Part shown: piece after piece, positions 8,119 to 17,493 of the stretch
Layout of the letters: the number at the start of each line of letters is the position of its first letter
Position numbering within the stretch: position 1 is the stretch's first letter
Assembly: GCF_003635165.1 (NCBI RefSeq)
Contig: NZ_ML058628.1
Coordinates: 162,975-203,863, forward strand
DNA length: 40,889 bases
From: Burkholderia sp. Nafp2/4-1b
Lineage (GTDB): Bacteria > Pseudomonadota > Gammaproteobacteria > Burkholderiales > Burkholderiaceae
Reading direction: 5' to 3'
Made by a program: the position numbers and the translations under genes
Notes under the pieces: generated by a model
What the model was told of the DNA's origin: nothing
The model's input: only the letters and a program-made list of their open reading frames with translations
The model's database searches: none

Positions 8119-8335
8119 GGTGTCCGTTTTTTCGAGAAGGATATTCATCTTAGACGAAGCCGGGCGGACGCAGCCGCGCGTGTCCTGGGTTGAACGCGCG
8201 GACAGGCTGTGCTTGCGTTTGAACCGAGTGTCGCGATGGTGCCCTTTTGTCTCGTACAGGCCACATTTCGTCCATATCTGATTTGATTTTGCGCCGAACC
8301 GCGCTAATTTGACGCTTTGCTCACGATGGCGCCCC

Positions 8336-8668
8336 ATGAACGTCGATTACCTCTTCTACCGGCGGCCGGACAAACCCGGCCCCTATTCGCTCGACGATCT
8401 GGGCGACACCGCGCCGCCGATCGGCCCGAGCCACGTGGTGCGCGCGGGCATCGCGCGCGTGTTCGAGGAGATCGCGTGGCACGAGTCGTCCGACGTGCCG
8501 GGCGCGTGGTTCGGCACCGGCGGCCCGTCGTTCCAGTTCACGGCCGAGCCCGATGGGCGAGTGACGAGCTTCATGGGCTCGCGGCTCGAACGCCGCTCGA
8601 TGCTGCAGCTGACCCGCGAAATGGGGCTCATCGCGCTCGATCTGCAGCGCGACATCGTCTACGGCTGA
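8336..8668 (+). CDS. small conserved-looking hypothetical protein
   Basis: A 110-residue protein I do not recognise. It begins MNVDYLFYRRPDKPGPYSLDD, has no signal peptide or hydrophobic segment, and is mixed alpha/beta in character with a tryptophan-bearing centre (EIAWHESSDVPGAWFGTGG). The codon pattern is strongly GC3-biased like its neighbours, which supports it as a real gene. The initiator is the ATG at 8336; an in-frame ATG at 8309 adds nine residues without a better ribosome site. It lies between the hydrolase and the hopanoid operon in a single-gene setting, so context does not suggest a function. Confidence 0.7.
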   Translation: MNVDYLFYRRPDKPGPYSLDDLGDTAPPIGPSHVVRAGIARVFEEIAWHESSDVPGAWFGTGGPSFQFTAEPDGRVTSFMGSRLERRSMLQLTREMGLIALDLQRDIVYG

Positions 8669-8772
8669 CGGGCGGCGCGGCGCCGTTCCCCGCCAGGGCC
8701 GCCCCCACCCGCCCGCCACGCCCCAGGCGGCCCGCCGGGCGCACCGCGCGTCCGCCATCGGACTTCAAAGAT

Positions 8773-8781
8773 TGCTATACT
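8773..8781 (+). promoter_or_regulatory. candidate extended -10 promoter of hpnD
   Basis: TGCTATACT is an extended -10 (TGn before TATACT), followed by TTCGCCCA, about 150 bases ahead of hpnD. It is the only good promoter-like element in the 258-base gap. A very similar string, GCTATACTTCGACCCA, lies upstream of hpnM. Confidence 0.45.
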
Positions 8782-8926
8782 TTCGCCCAATTCCGGCTTC
8801 CGGCCGGTAATTTGTGCCTGTCTGCGTCGATCGTTCGCATATCTCGCACGCATTTGACGCCCTGACCAACCCAGCCGGGCATGGCTTCTTCAATCGCCCC
8901 GCGTGGGTGTCTCCGTGGAGCTCGTC

Positions 8927-9775
8927 TTGGCCGTTTCCAATCTCGTCGTGGACGAACAAGAAACCGACGCCGCTGCCGTCACATCGGGCAGTTCTTTCTA
9001 TCTGGCAATGCGCATCCTGCCGGCGGTGCAGCGCGATGCGATGTTCCAGGTCTACGCGTTCTGCCGCGCGGTCGACGACATCGCCGACAGCGACCTGCCG
9101 CGCGCCGAGCGCCAGGCGGGCCTCGATCGCTGGCGCGCGGACATCGACGCGTGCTTTGCCGGCCACCCGCCGCGCCATCTGGTCGCGCTCGAGCGCGAGA
9201 TCCGCGCGTTCGACCTGAAGCGCGAAGACTTCCACGCGATGATCGACGGGATGGCGATGGACGCCGCCGAAGACATCTGCGCGCCCGACGAACCGACGCT
9301 CGACCTGTTCTGCGATCGCGTCGCGAGCGCGGCCGGCCGTCTGTCGGTGAGGATTTTCGGGATCCCGGAAGCGGAAGGCATCAAGCTGTCGCACCACCTC
9401 GGCCGCGCATTGCAGCTGACGAACATCCTGCGCGACATCGACGACGACGCAGCGATCAACCGCTGCTATTTGCCGCGCGAGCTGCTCGCGCGCGAAGGCA
9501 TCGCGATCACCGATCCGGCGACGATCGTGCGCGATCCGGCGCTGCCGCGCGTGTGCGCGACGCTCGTCGAACGCGCGCTCGCGCACTTCCGCGACGCGGA
9601 CGCCGTGATGGACACCTGCACGCGTGCGCAGGTGAAGGCGCCGCGCATCATGTCGGGTGCGTATCGCTGCATTCTCGAAGCCGCGATCGCACGCGGTTTC
9701 GCCGCGCCGCGCGCGCCGCTGCGCAAGCCGAAGGCGCGCATGCTGATGATCGCCGCGCGCTACGCGCTGTTTTGA
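8927..9775 (+). CDS. hpnD: presqualene diphosphate synthase HpnD
   Basis: A 282-residue trans-isoprenyl diphosphate synthase of the squalene/phytoene synthase family. It has two aspartate-rich Mg-diphosphate motifs: DDIAD (50-54) after YAFCRAV, and DIDDD (170-174) in LTNILRDIDDD. In the bacterial three-enzyme squalene route HpnD couples two farnesyl diphosphates to presqualene diphosphate. HpnE and squalene-hopene cyclase follow directly, which settles the assignment over carotenoid or HpnC-type enzymes. HpnC is not in this window. I chose the TTG at 8927 because GGAG at 8917-8920 sits six bases before it. A GTG at 8903 is an in-frame alternative without such a site. Confidence 0.88.
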   Translation: MAVSNLVVDEQETDAAAVTSGSSFYLAMRILPAVQRDAMFQVYAFCRAVDDIADSDLPRAERQAGLDRWRADIDACFAGHPPRHLVALEREIRAFDLKREDFHAMIDGMAMDAAEDICAPDEPTLDLFCDRVASAAGRLSVRIFGIPEAEGIKLSHHLGRALQLTNILRDIDDDAAINRCYLPRELLAREGIAITDPATIVRDPALPRVCATLVERALAHFRDADAVMDTCTRAQVKAPRIMSGAYRCILEAAIARGFAAPRAPLRKPKARMLMIAARYALF

Positions 9776-9779
9776 GCCG

Positions 9780-11033
9780 ATGCCCAGAACCGTCCACGTG
9801 ATCGGTGCAGGTCTCGCGGGCCTGTCGGCTGCCGTCGAGCTGCAACGCCGCGGCCGGCGCATCGTGCTGCACGACGCGCATGCGCATGCGGGCGGCCGCT
9901 GCCGCTCGTGGTTCGACGGGACGCTGAACACGACGCTCGATAGCGGCCTGCATCAGGTGTTCGCGGGGCAGCCCGCGACGCAGCGCTACCTGCGTACGAT
10001 CGGCGCGGCCGATCAGCTTGCCGGGCCCGCGCTATCGGAATGTCCGGTGGTCGACGTCGCGTCGCAGCAGCGCTGGACGCTGCGCTTCGGTAACGGACGC
10101 TGGCCGTCGTGGCTGTTCGACGCCGCGTCGCGCGCGCCGGGCACCACGCCGCTCGACTATCTCGCGCTGGCGTCGCTCGTGTTCGCGCGCACGGGCCGCT
10201 CACTCGCACAGACGATGCGATGCGACGGCGTGCTATGGGATCGTTGGCTGCGGCCGTATTTCCTCGGCGTGCTGAATGTCGAGCCGCGCCACGCGAGCGC
10301 CGAGCTCGCGCGTGCGGCGCTGTGCGGCACGTTTGCGGCGGGCGGCCCGGGCTGCCGCCCGCTCGTCGCGCGTCACGGGCTCGGCAGCGCCTTCGTCGAA
10401 CCGGCGCTGCGGATGCTGCAGCATGGCGGCGCGCAGATCCAGTTGAACTCGCGGCTCGATGCGTTCGAATTCGGCGCGCACGGCAACGCGGTCGATGCGA
10501 TCACCGTCGGCGGCGAGCGCGTCGATCTCGCGCCGGGCGATGCGGTCGTGCTGGCCGTGCCGCCCGAGGTCGCGCAGCCGCTCGTCCCGGATCTCCCCGC
10601 GCCCGACACGTTCGGCGCGGTCGTGACCGCGTATTTCACGGCCGATGCTCCGGCCGGCAGCCCGCTGCAGACGACCGTCGTCAACGGCGTCGTCGACGCG
10701 GTGCGTACCGGCAGCGGCCTGCTCGCCGCGACGATCCGCGACGCGGGCCGCTGGCTCGACCTGCCGCACAATGTGCTCGCGCAGCGCATCTGGGCAGACG
10801 TCGCGCGCGTGACCGGCGCGAACCCGGAAACCATCCCCGCGTGGCAGCTCGTCGTCGAGCCGCGCGCGGGTTTTGCGGCGGTGCCGTCGCAGGAAATGAA
10901 ACGTCCGGCCGTGCGTACGCGCTGGACCAACCTCGTGCTGGCAGGCGACTGGATTGCCACCGGCCTGCCCGCCACGATCGAGGGCGCGATCCGTTCCGGC
11001 CAGCTGGCCGCGGACGTGCTCCAGACACAGTAA
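9780..11033 (+). CDS. hpnE: hydroxysqualene dehydroxylase HpnE
   Basis: A 417-residue FAD-dependent amine-oxidase/desaturase-fold protein. The dinucleotide-binding motif VIGAGLAGLSAAVEL is at the N-terminus, followed by an Arg-rich GGRCRSW motif. The C-terminal FAD motif is LVLAGDWIATGLPATIEGAIRSG. HpnE reduces hydroxysqualene, formed from presqualene diphosphate, to squalene. It starts four bases after the hpnD stop and ends 15 bases before shc, which supports one transcript. Carotenoid desaturases share the fold, but the position between hpnD and shc favours HpnE. Confidence 0.88.
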   Translation: MPRTVHVIGAGLAGLSAAVELQRRGRRIVLHDAHAHAGGRCRSWFDGTLNTTLDSGLHQVFAGQPATQRYLRTIGAADQLAGPALSECPVVDVASQQRWTLRFGNGRWPSWLFDAASRAPGTTPLDYLALASLVFARTGRSLAQTMRCDGVLWDRWLRPYFLGVLNVEPRHASAELARAALCGTFAAGGPGCRPLVARHGLGSAFVEPALRMLQHGGAQIQLNSRLDAFEFGAHGNAVDAITVGGERVDLAPGDAVVLAVPPEVAQPLVPDLPAPDTFGAVVTAYFTADAPAGSPLQTTVVNGVVDAVRTGSGLLAATIRDAGRWLDLPHNVLAQRIWADVARVTGANPETIPAWQLVVEPRAGFAAVPSQEMKRPAVRTRWTNLVLAGDWIATGLPATIEGAIRSGQLAADVLQTQ

Positions 11034-11048
11034 GCAACAGAGGGACCG

Positions 11049-13022
11049 ATGAACGATCTCACCGAAATGGCCACCCTGTCCGCCGGCACCGTGCCGGCCG
11101 GGCTCGACGCGGCCGTCGCGAGCGCCACCGATGCGCTGCTGGCCGCGCAGAACGCGGACGGACACTGGGTCTACGAACTCGAGGCCGATTCGACGATTCC
11201 CGCCGAATACGTGCTGCTCGTCCACTATCTCGGCGAGACGCCGAACCTCGAGCTCGAACGGAAGATCGGCAAGTATCTGCGCCGCATCCAGCAGGCCGAC
11301 GGCGGCTGGCCGCTGTTCACCGACGGCGCGCCGAACATCAGCGCGAGCGTGAAGGCGTACTTCGCGCTGAAGGTGATCGGCGACGACGAGAACGCCGAGC
11401 ACATGCAGCGCGCGCGCAAGGCCATCCACGCGATGGGCGGCGCCGAGATGTCGAACGTGTTCACGCGCATCCAGCTCGCGCTGTACGGTGCGATTCCGTG
11501 GCGCGCGGTGCCGATGATGCCGGTCGAGATCATGCTGCTGCCGCAGTGGTTCCCGTTCCACCTGTCGAAGGTGTCGTACTGGGCGCGTACCGTGATCGTG
11601 CCGCTGCTGGTGCTGAACGCAAAGCGTCCGCTCGCGAAGAACCCGCGCGGCGTGCGGATCGACGAACTGTTCATCGACCCGCCCGTCAACGCCGGGCTGC
11701 TGCCGCGCCAGGGCCACCAGAGCGCCGGCTGGTTCGCGTTCTTCCGCGTGGTCGATCATGCGCTGCGCGCGGTCGATGGCCTGTTCCCGAGCTACACGCG
11801 CGAACGCGCGATCCGCCAGGCCGTGTCGTTCGTCGACGAGCGCCTGAACGGCGAGGACGGCCTCGGCGCGATCTATCCGGCGATGGCCAACGCGGTGATG
11901 ATGTACGACGTGCTCGGCTATGCGGAAGATCATCCGAACCGCGCGATCGCGCGCAAGTCGATCGAGAAGCTGCTGGTCGTGCATGAGGACGAAGCGTATT
12001 GCCAGCCGTGCCTGTCGCCGGTATGGGACACGTCGCTTGTCGCGCATGCGTTGCTCGAAACCGGCGATGCGCGTGCCGAAGAAGCCGTGCTGCGCGGCCT
12101 CGACTGGCTGCGCCCGCTGCAGATCCTCGACGTGCGCGGCGACTGGATCTCGCGCCGCCCGCACGTGCGGCCCGGCGGCTGGGCGTTCCAGTACGCGAAC
12201 GCGCACTACCCTGACGTCGACGATACGGCCGTGGTCGTGATGGCGATGGACCGCGCGCAGAAGCTCAAGCAATCGGACACGTATCGCGAATCGATGGCGC
12301 GCGCACGCGAATGGGTCGTCGGCATGCAGAGCAGCGACGGCGGCTGGGGCGCGTTCGAACCGGAAAACACGCAGTACTACCTGAACAACATCCCGTTCTC
12401 CGATCACGGTGCGCTGCTCGATCCGCCGACTTCCGACGTGTCGGGCCGCTGCCTGTCGATGCTGTCGCAGCTCGGCGAGACGCCGCTGAACAGCGAGCCC
12501 GCCCGCCGTGCGCTCGACTACATGCTGAAGGAGCAGGAGCCGGACGGCAGCTGGTACGGCCGCTGGGGGATGAACTACGTGTACGGCACGTGGACCGCGC
12601 TGTGCTCGCTGAACGCGGCCGGGCTGACGCCGGACGATCCGCGCATGAAGCGCGGCGCGCAGTGGCTGCTGTCGATCCAGAACAAGGACGGCGGCTGGGG
12701 CGAGGACGGCGACAGCTACAAGCTGAACTACCGCGGCTTCGAGCAGGCGCCGAGCACCGCGTCGCAGACCGCCTGGGCGCTGCTTGGCCTGATGGCGGCC
12801 GGCGAGGTGAACAACCCGGCCGTTGCGCGCGGTATCGACTACCTGATCGCGCAGCAGAACGAAGAAGGCCTGTGGGACGAGACGCGCTTCACGGCGACCG
12901 GCTTCCCGCGCGTGTTCTATCTGCGCTATCACGGCTATCGCAAGTTCTTCCCGCTGTGGGCGCTCGCCCGCTATCGCAACCTGAAGCGCGCCAATGCAAC
13001 GCGCGTGACGGTCGGGATGTAA
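11049..13022 (+). CDS. shc: squalene-hopene cyclase
   Basis: A 657-residue class II triterpene cyclase, the usual size for the family. The protonating DxDD motif is at residues 389-392 (DVDDTAVVVMAMD). Several QW repeats are visible, including QQADGGWPLF, MQSSDGGWGAFE and IQNKDGGWGEDG. It cyclises squalene to hopene/diplopterol at the inner-membrane surface, giving the hopanoid scaffold that stiffens membranes. AGAGGG about five bases before the ATG serves as ribosome binding site. It is third in the hpnD-hpnE-shc-hpnG operon. The sequence is full length with no broken motif. Confidence 0.96.
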   Translation: MNDLTEMATLSAGTVPAGLDAAVASATDALLAAQNADGHWVYELEADSTIPAEYVLLVHYLGETPNLELERKIGKYLRRIQQADGGWPLFTDGAPNISASVKAYFALKVIGDDENAEHMQRARKAIHAMGGAEMSNVFTRIQLALYGAIPWRAVPMMPVEIMLLPQWFPFHLSKVSYWARTVIVPLLVLNAKRPLAKNPRGVRIDELFIDPPVNAGLLPRQGHQSAGWFAFFRVVDHALRAVDGLFPSYTRERAIRQAVSFVDERLNGEDGLGAIYPAMANAVMMYDVLGYAEDHPNRAIARKSIEKLLVVHEDEAYCQPCLSPVWDTSLVAHALLETGDARAEEAVLRGLDWLRPLQILDVRGDWISRRPHVRPGGWAFQYANAHYPDVDDTAVVVMAMDRAQKLKQSDTYRESMARAREWVVGMQSSDGGWGAFEPENTQYYLNNIPFSDHGALLDPPTSDVSGRCLSMLSQLGETPLNSEPARRALDYMLKEQEPDGSWYGRWGMNYVYGTWTALCSLNAAGLTPDDPRMKRGAQWLLSIQNKDGGWGEDGDSYKLNYRGFEQAPSTASQTAWALLGLMAAGEVNNPAVARGIDYLIAQQNEEGLWDETRFTATGFPRVFYLRYHGYRKFFPLWALARYRNLKRANATRVTVGM

Positions 13023-13025
13023 CGC

Positions 13026-13733
13026 GTGGCATCGACGCAGCACAACGGCACGTTGCCCGTCATCGCCGTCACGGGGATGGCGTTCGAGGCGCGCATCGCG
13101 CGCGGTCACGGCGTCGAGGCCGTGTTCGCCGCGCGGGCCGACCGGCTCGAGCGCGCGCTGGCCGAAGCGACCGCGCGCGGTTGCGCGGGCATCGTGAGCT
13201 TCGGCACGGCGGGCGGGCTCGCGCCCGATCTCGCGCCCGGCGCGCTCGTGATCGCGGATGCGATCGACGGGCCGTTCGGCCGTGTGCAGACCGATCCGGG
13301 CTGGAGTGCCCGGCTCGTCGCCGCGCTGCACGACACGCCGGTATGGGCGCGCGTCACGCGCGGCACGATGGCGGCGGTCGGCGCGCCGGTGGTCAGCGAG
13401 CAGGACAAGGCGTCGCTGCATCGCGCGAAGGGCGCGCTCGCCGTCGACATGGAATCGCATATCGCCGCGGCCTTCGCCGCGTCGCGCGGCGTGCCGTTTG
13501 CGGTGTGCCGCGCAATCGTCGACCCGGCGTGGCGCACGCTGCCGCGTGCGGCGACGGCCGGCCTGCGCGACGACGGCAGCACGGCCATCCTGCCGATCCT
13601 GCGCGAACTGCTGAAGCAGCCGTCGCAGCTCGGCCCGCTGCTGCAGGTGGCAGGCGATGCGCGTGCGGCGCGCACGACGCTGATCCAGGCGCGGCACGCG
13701 TTCGAGCGTGCGGGCGCGATGCGGATCGTCTGA
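13026..13733 (+). CDS. hpnG: HpnG, adenosylhopane nucleosidase/phosphorylase
   Basis: A 235-residue purine-nucleoside-phosphorylase-like protein. The N-terminal VIAVTGMAFEARIARG loop, the GIVSFGTAGGLAPDLAPG ribose/phosphate region and the DMESHIAAAFAASRG motif are typical of the MTA/SAH nucleosidase superfamily. In hopanoid clusters HpnG removes adenine from adenosylhopane to give ribosylhopane on the way to bacteriohopanetetrol. It begins with GTG at 13026, three bases after the shc stop, so it is cotranscribed. HpnH, which makes adenosylhopane, is not in this window and must lie elsewhere if extended hopanoids are made. A strong terminator follows. Confidence 0.88.
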   Translation: MASTQHNGTLPVIAVTGMAFEARIARGHGVEAVFAARADRLERALAEATARGCAGIVSFGTAGGLAPDLAPGALVIADAIDGPFGRVQTDPGWSARLVAALHDTPVWARVTRGTMAAVGAPVVSEQDKASLHRAKGALAVDMESHIAAAFAASRGVPFAVCRAIVDPAWRTLPRAATAGLRDDGSTAILPILRELLKQPSQLGPLLQVAGDARAARTTLIQARHAFERAGAMRIV

Positions 13734-13798
13734 GCGGCGTTCGCCGCGTTTCGTTTCTCCCCTCTCCCTTCCTCTTTTCCTTTTCCGTACGCGCAAAA

Positions 13799-13827
13799 AA
13801 AGAGCGCTGCATGATGCAGCGCTCTTT
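13799..13827. terminator. bidirectional intrinsic terminator
   Basis: AAAGAGCGCTGCAT (13799-13812) and ATGCAGCGCTCTTT (13814-13827) are perfect inverted arms, flanked by an A-run on the left and T's on the right. It lies between the convergent hpnG and mlaA genes, so it can end both operons. Confidence 0.9.
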
Positions 13828-13853
13828 GGCTCGCCGGCGGATTCCGTACCGCG

Positions 13854-14867
13854 TTACTGCGCGGCCGGCGTGCTCGCGGGCATTGTCGGCATCGCCGGCG
13901 CGATCGGCGCGCCGTTGGCGGCCGGCGCGGTGGTCGCTCCCGACGCCGCTGCCGGTGCAGGCGCCGATGCAGCCGCCGGAGCCGCAGCAGGCGCGCTCGC
14001 GGGCGTCGCGCTGTCCGCACCCGGATCGTCATACTGCGGCAAGCCCGGTGCGGCCGGCGCGTTGCTCGGCGCGGCACCGTCGCCCGGATCCTCGTAGTTC
14101 GGCAAGCCGCCCGGCATGGCGGGTACCGCGCCCGGCACCGCGCCCGCTTCGCCCGGTTCGGCGTAGTTCGGCGGCGCGGCCGATGCCGACTGGCCGTGAT
14201 ACGTCAGCGACTTGCGCTGCTGAAGGTACGCATCGCGCACGAACGAATACGGATCGAGCGCCGCCTGCTTCAGCAGATCGGTCGCGCCGAGCAGGTCCGA
14301 ACGCGCGCTGATGAACTGCGCGATGTACATCGGATTGCGCACGGCCGGCTCGATGTAGTTGAGCAGGTTGAAGCGGACGTCCACCGCGCGGCCGACGCCG
14401 TCGCGGATCGTGCTCGGCCCGAACACCGGCAGCACGAGGTACGGGCCGGACGGCATGCCCCAGCGTGCCATCGTCAGCCCGAAATCCTGGTGATGCTTCG
14501 GCAGGCCGGCCGGCGTCGCGATGTCGATCAGGCCGGCGACGCCGAACAGCGAGTTCATCGTCACGCGCATCAGATCCTGCGTCGCATCGGTGATGCGCAG
14601 CTGCAACAGGTTGTTCGCCATGTTGCCGAGATCGCCGAGGTTCGAGAAGAAGTTGCTGATCGCGGTACGCACGGGCGTGGGCGTGACCTTCTGGTAACCC
14701 TTCGCGATCGGCTGGGCGATGTTCGTGTCGACCGTGTCGTTGAACTTGTACATCGCCCGGTTCATCGGCTCGAGCGGGTCGTTGGGGTTGCGGTTCGGGC
14801 CCGTCGCACAGCCGCTCAGCACTGCGCTGGCAGCGACGGTCGCCGCAATGATTCGCACCTTATTCAT
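13854..14867 (-). CDS. mlaA: MlaA/VacJ outer-membrane lipoprotein
   Basis: A 337-residue lipoprotein. The signal peptide ends in the lipobox VLSGC, with lipidated Cys20. The body has the VacJ pattern, DPLEPMNRAMYKFN and later GPYLVLPVFGPSTIRDG. MlaA extracts misplaced phospholipids from the outer leaflet of the outer membrane for the Mla retrograde route. It overlaps the stop of hpnN by 8 bases, so the two are coupled. The last 106 residues are an Ala/Pro-rich extension not typical of E. coli MlaA. It carries three spaced P(N/Q)Y(A/E/D)(E/D)PG repeats (233-239, 256-262, 277-283). A link to hopanoid rather than phospholipid movement is possible here. Confidence 0.93.
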   Translation of the reverse strand: MNKVRIIAATVAASAVLSGCATGPNRNPNDPLEPMNRAMYKFNDTVDTNIAQPIAKGYQKVTPTPVRTAISNFFSNLGDLGNMANNLLQLRITDATQDLMRVTMNSLFGVAGLIDIATPAGLPKHHQDFGLTMARWGMPSGPYLVLPVFGPSTIRDGVGRAVDVRFNLLNYIEPAVRNPMYIAQFISARSDLLGATDLLKQAALDPYSFVRDAYLQQRKSLTYHGQSASAAPPNYAEPGEAGAVPGAVPAMPGGLPNYEDPGDGAAPSNAPAAPGLPQYDDPGADSATPASAPAAAPAAASAPAPAAASGATTAPAANGAPIAPAMPTMPASTPAAQ

Positions 14868-17493
14868 TGTTTCCTTGCGATTGGTTCTTGGCGCGTCCGA
14901 CGCGCGGTTTGCCCATCAGGACGGGCTGAAACACCACGGCGCCGATCAGGGTGCAGGTCAACGCGAGCGCGAGCAGCTTGCCCATGCTCGACGTGCCCGG
15001 ATGATGCGACAGCCACAGGCTGCCGAAGGCGGTTGCCGTCGTCGCGGCGCTGAACAGCACCGCGTGCGTGAGGCTCGAATGCAGCAGGCCGGTCTGCCCG
15101 GCGCGCCACGCCATCACGAAGTACACCTTGAACGCGACGCCGACGCCGAGCATCAGCGGCAGCGCGATGATGTTCGCGAAGTTCAGCGACATGCCGAGCA
15201 CGACGCACATCTCGAGCGTGACGAGCCCCGACACGAGCAGCGGCACCAGCGTGCGCAGCACGTCGCCGAAGCGGCGCAGCGTGATCCACAGCAGGATCGT
15301 GATCGAGATGATCGACCACAGCGCCGCGTGCAGGAATGCGTTGATGATCGTATCGGCCGAATGCAGGATCGAGATCGGGCCGCCGGTCGCACCCGGCTCC
15401 GCGGCTTTCACGGCCTTTGCGAAGCGGCGCAGCATCGTGTCGTCGCCCGGGTCGACGCCCTTCGGCACCTTCGGCGAAATCTGCACGAGCGCGTGGCCGT
15501 CCGGTGCGATCCAGTCGCGCACGATTTGCGGCGGCAGCGATTCGCGCGTGACGTCCTGCGGCTGCAGCAGCGTCGCGAGCTGGTTGAGCGCGATGCGCAG
15601 CGTGTCGGAGAACGCGCGTTCTGCACGGTCGCGCGTCGCGCTGTCGGCGGCGGCGAGCTTCGCGAGCGATGCCGACAGATGCTGCGCGGCGGCCGCGCCC
15701 GCGCCCGGGTGATCTTCCGCCGCGTAGCTCAGCAGGTCCGACACGCGCTTGAGTGCGGCGACGCGTTGCGCGTCGGTCGCGGCCGGCGCGGCCGGCTGCG
15801 TCAGCGCGGGCAGCAGCTCGCTCGCGGCCGCGGCGATCGCCGCGCGCTTGGCCGGCTGGTCGGCGGGGACGAAGGTCGTGAGCGTCGTCGTGCGGCCGAC
15901 TTCCGGCAGCGCGTCGAGGCGCTTCGCGGCCGCGTCGGCGTCGGCGAGCGACGGCGCGAGCAGCGTGACGTCGTTGACGGCAGCTTCCGGCGAATCCTTC
16001 AGCGCGAGCAGCGTCGCCATCGATTCGCTGTGCGGATCCTTCAGGTGCAGCGGATTGAAGTCGAAGCGCAGGAACATGAGCAGCGGCAGCGCGCCGATCA
16101 CGACCGCGAGCGTGCCGATCAGGATCGGCTTGCGGTGGCGATCGAGGAAGTCGTCGACCGGCGCGAGCCACGGAAAGCCCGGCGTCTTCGATTCGCCCGG
16201 CGGCGCGAACAGGCGCAGCAATGCGGGCAGCAGCGTGAGCGTGGTCAGCAGCGCGACGAACATCCCGACGCCCGCGATCAGGCCGAGCTCGGACACGCCG
16301 CGATACGCCGTCGGGATGAACGAGAAGAAGCTGGCCGCGACGGCGGCGGTCGCGAGCGCGAGCGGCATGCCCATCGAATGGGCGGCGCCGATCAGCGCGT
16401 GATCGATGCGCGGATCGCGGAAGCGTTCCTCGCGGTACTTCACGCCGTACTGGATCGAGAAGTCGACGCCGAGACCGACGAACAGCACCATGAACGCGAC
16501 CGAGATCATGTTCAGCGAACCGACCATCGCGAGGCCGAGCGCCGCGGTGACGACGAGGCCGACGAACAGCGTGACGAGCACCGAGCCGATCATCCGCTTC
16601 GAGCGCAGCGCGAGCCACAGGATCACGAGCACGGCGAGCAGCGTGAGCACGCCGTTGAGCGCGGCGCCGTCTTCCACGGACGCGAATTCGTCGTCGGCGA
16701 GCGGCTGTTCGCCGGTCAGGCGCACGATCGCACCGTAGCGCTGCTCGAGGCCGAGCGCCTGCGCGGTATCGCGGATCACCTGCGTCGCTTCCGCGCCGGC
16801 CTTCAGCGCGCCGTAGTTCACGACCGGCTGCACGGTGACGAACGCGCGTGCGGGCTGGCGCGCGGCATCGCTGTCGACCAGCCCGCGCCACGAGAACGCG
16901 GCCGGCTTGCCGGCCAGCACGTCGTCGACCGTCGCGGCGCTGCGTGCGAGCAGCTTCGCCAATGCGGGCAGCTTCACCTGGCCGGTCAGGAGCGGCTGGC
17001 CGAGCGTGGTGGACAGCGTGGTCGCGAGACCGGTCAGGCTCGGGTTCTTCGCGAGTTCGTTGACGAGCGGACGCGCGCTCGCGAGCTGGGCCGTCGTATC
17101 CGACACTTGCTGCGGCGACAGGAACAGCAGCCCGTTGTGCTCGAAGAACGGGCCGCCGCCCGGTTCGGCGACCTGACCGATGCGGCCGGCGTCGGTCTGC
17201 TTCTGCAGCGCTTCGGTGAGCGCGTGCGCGGCGGCCGTCGCGAATTCGGGCGCGGGCGCCTCGACGACCGCGAGGATCGTGCCGTTGCGTTGCGGGAAGG
17301 CCTTGTCGACGGCCTTGCTGAGCGCGGCCCATTGCGGCTCGGCGTCGACGAGCCTGCTGATGTCCGTGTTGATCTTGAAGTGCTGCGCGACATAGACGCC
17401 GCTGAGGGCGGCGATGACGAGCGACAGCACGACGACCCAGACGGGGCGGCGTACCGACCATGCGACGAGTCGGACGATGAGAGATGTCACCAT
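14860..17493 (-). CDS. hpnN: HpnN, RND-family hopanoid transporter
   Basis: An 877-residue inner-membrane protein of the RND superfamily (MMPL/HpnN type). The first transmembrane helix starts at RRPVWVVVLSLVIAALSGV. A large periplasmic domain follows, then a multi-helix sterol-sensing-like block (GVLTLLAVLVILWLAL, MISVAFMVLFVGLGVDFSIQYG, GLIAGVGMFVALLTTLTLLPALL). The arrangement repeats in the C-terminal half (IISITILLWITLRRFGDVL, MLGVGVAFKVYFVMAW). HpnN moves hopanoids from the inner toward the outer membrane. I start at the ATG at 17493 (MVTSLIVRLVAW); the upstream in-frame extension is low-complexity and unlike the family. It is followed by mlaA in one operon and diverges from hpnM. Confidence 0.93.
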   Translation of the reverse strand: MVTSLIVRLVAWSVRRPVWVVVLSLVIAALSGVYVAQHFKINTDISRLVDAEPQWAALSKAVDKAFPQRNGTILAVVEAPAPEFATAAAHALTEALQKQTDAGRIGQVAEPGGGPFFEHNGLLFLSPQQVSDTTAQLASARPLVNELAKNPSLTGLATTLSTTLGQPLLTGQVKLPALAKLLARSAATVDDVLAGKPAAFSWRGLVDSDAARQPARAFVTVQPVVNYGALKAGAEATQVIRDTAQALGLEQRYGAIVRLTGEQPLADDEFASVEDGAALNGVLTLLAVLVILWLALRSKRMIGSVLVTLFVGLVVTAALGLAMVGSLNMISVAFMVLFVGLGVDFSIQYGVKYREERFRDPRIDHALIGAAHSMGMPLALATAAVAASFFSFIPTAYRGVSELGLIAGVGMFVALLTTLTLLPALLRLFAPPGESKTPGFPWLAPVDDFLDRHRKPILIGTLAVVIGALPLLMFLRFDFNPLHLKDPHSESMATLLALKDSPEAAVNDVTLLAPSLADADAAAKRLDALPEVGRTTTLTTFVPADQPAKRAAIAAAASELLPALTQPAAPAATDAQRVAALKRVSDLLSYAAEDHPGAGAAAAQHLSASLAKLAAADSATRDRAERAFSDTLRIALNQLATLLQPQDVTRESLPPQIVRDWIAPDGHALVQISPKVPKGVDPGDDTMLRRFAKAVKAAEPGATGGPISILHSADTIINAFLHAALWSIISITILLWITLRRFGDVLRTLVPLLVSGLVTLEMCVVLGMSLNFANIIALPLMLGVGVAFKVYFVMAWRAGQTGLLHSSLTHAVLFSAATTATAFGSLWLSHHPGTSSMGKLLALALTCTLIGAVVFQPVLMGKPRVGRAKNQSQGNNE

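Noticed and set aside
10233..13796. Minus-strand frame of 1187 codons opposite the hopanoid genes
   Set aside because: It is the antisense mirror of hpnE, shc and hpnG, whose motifs are intact. It is extremely Arg-rich and has no domain, as expected from GC-rich third positions.
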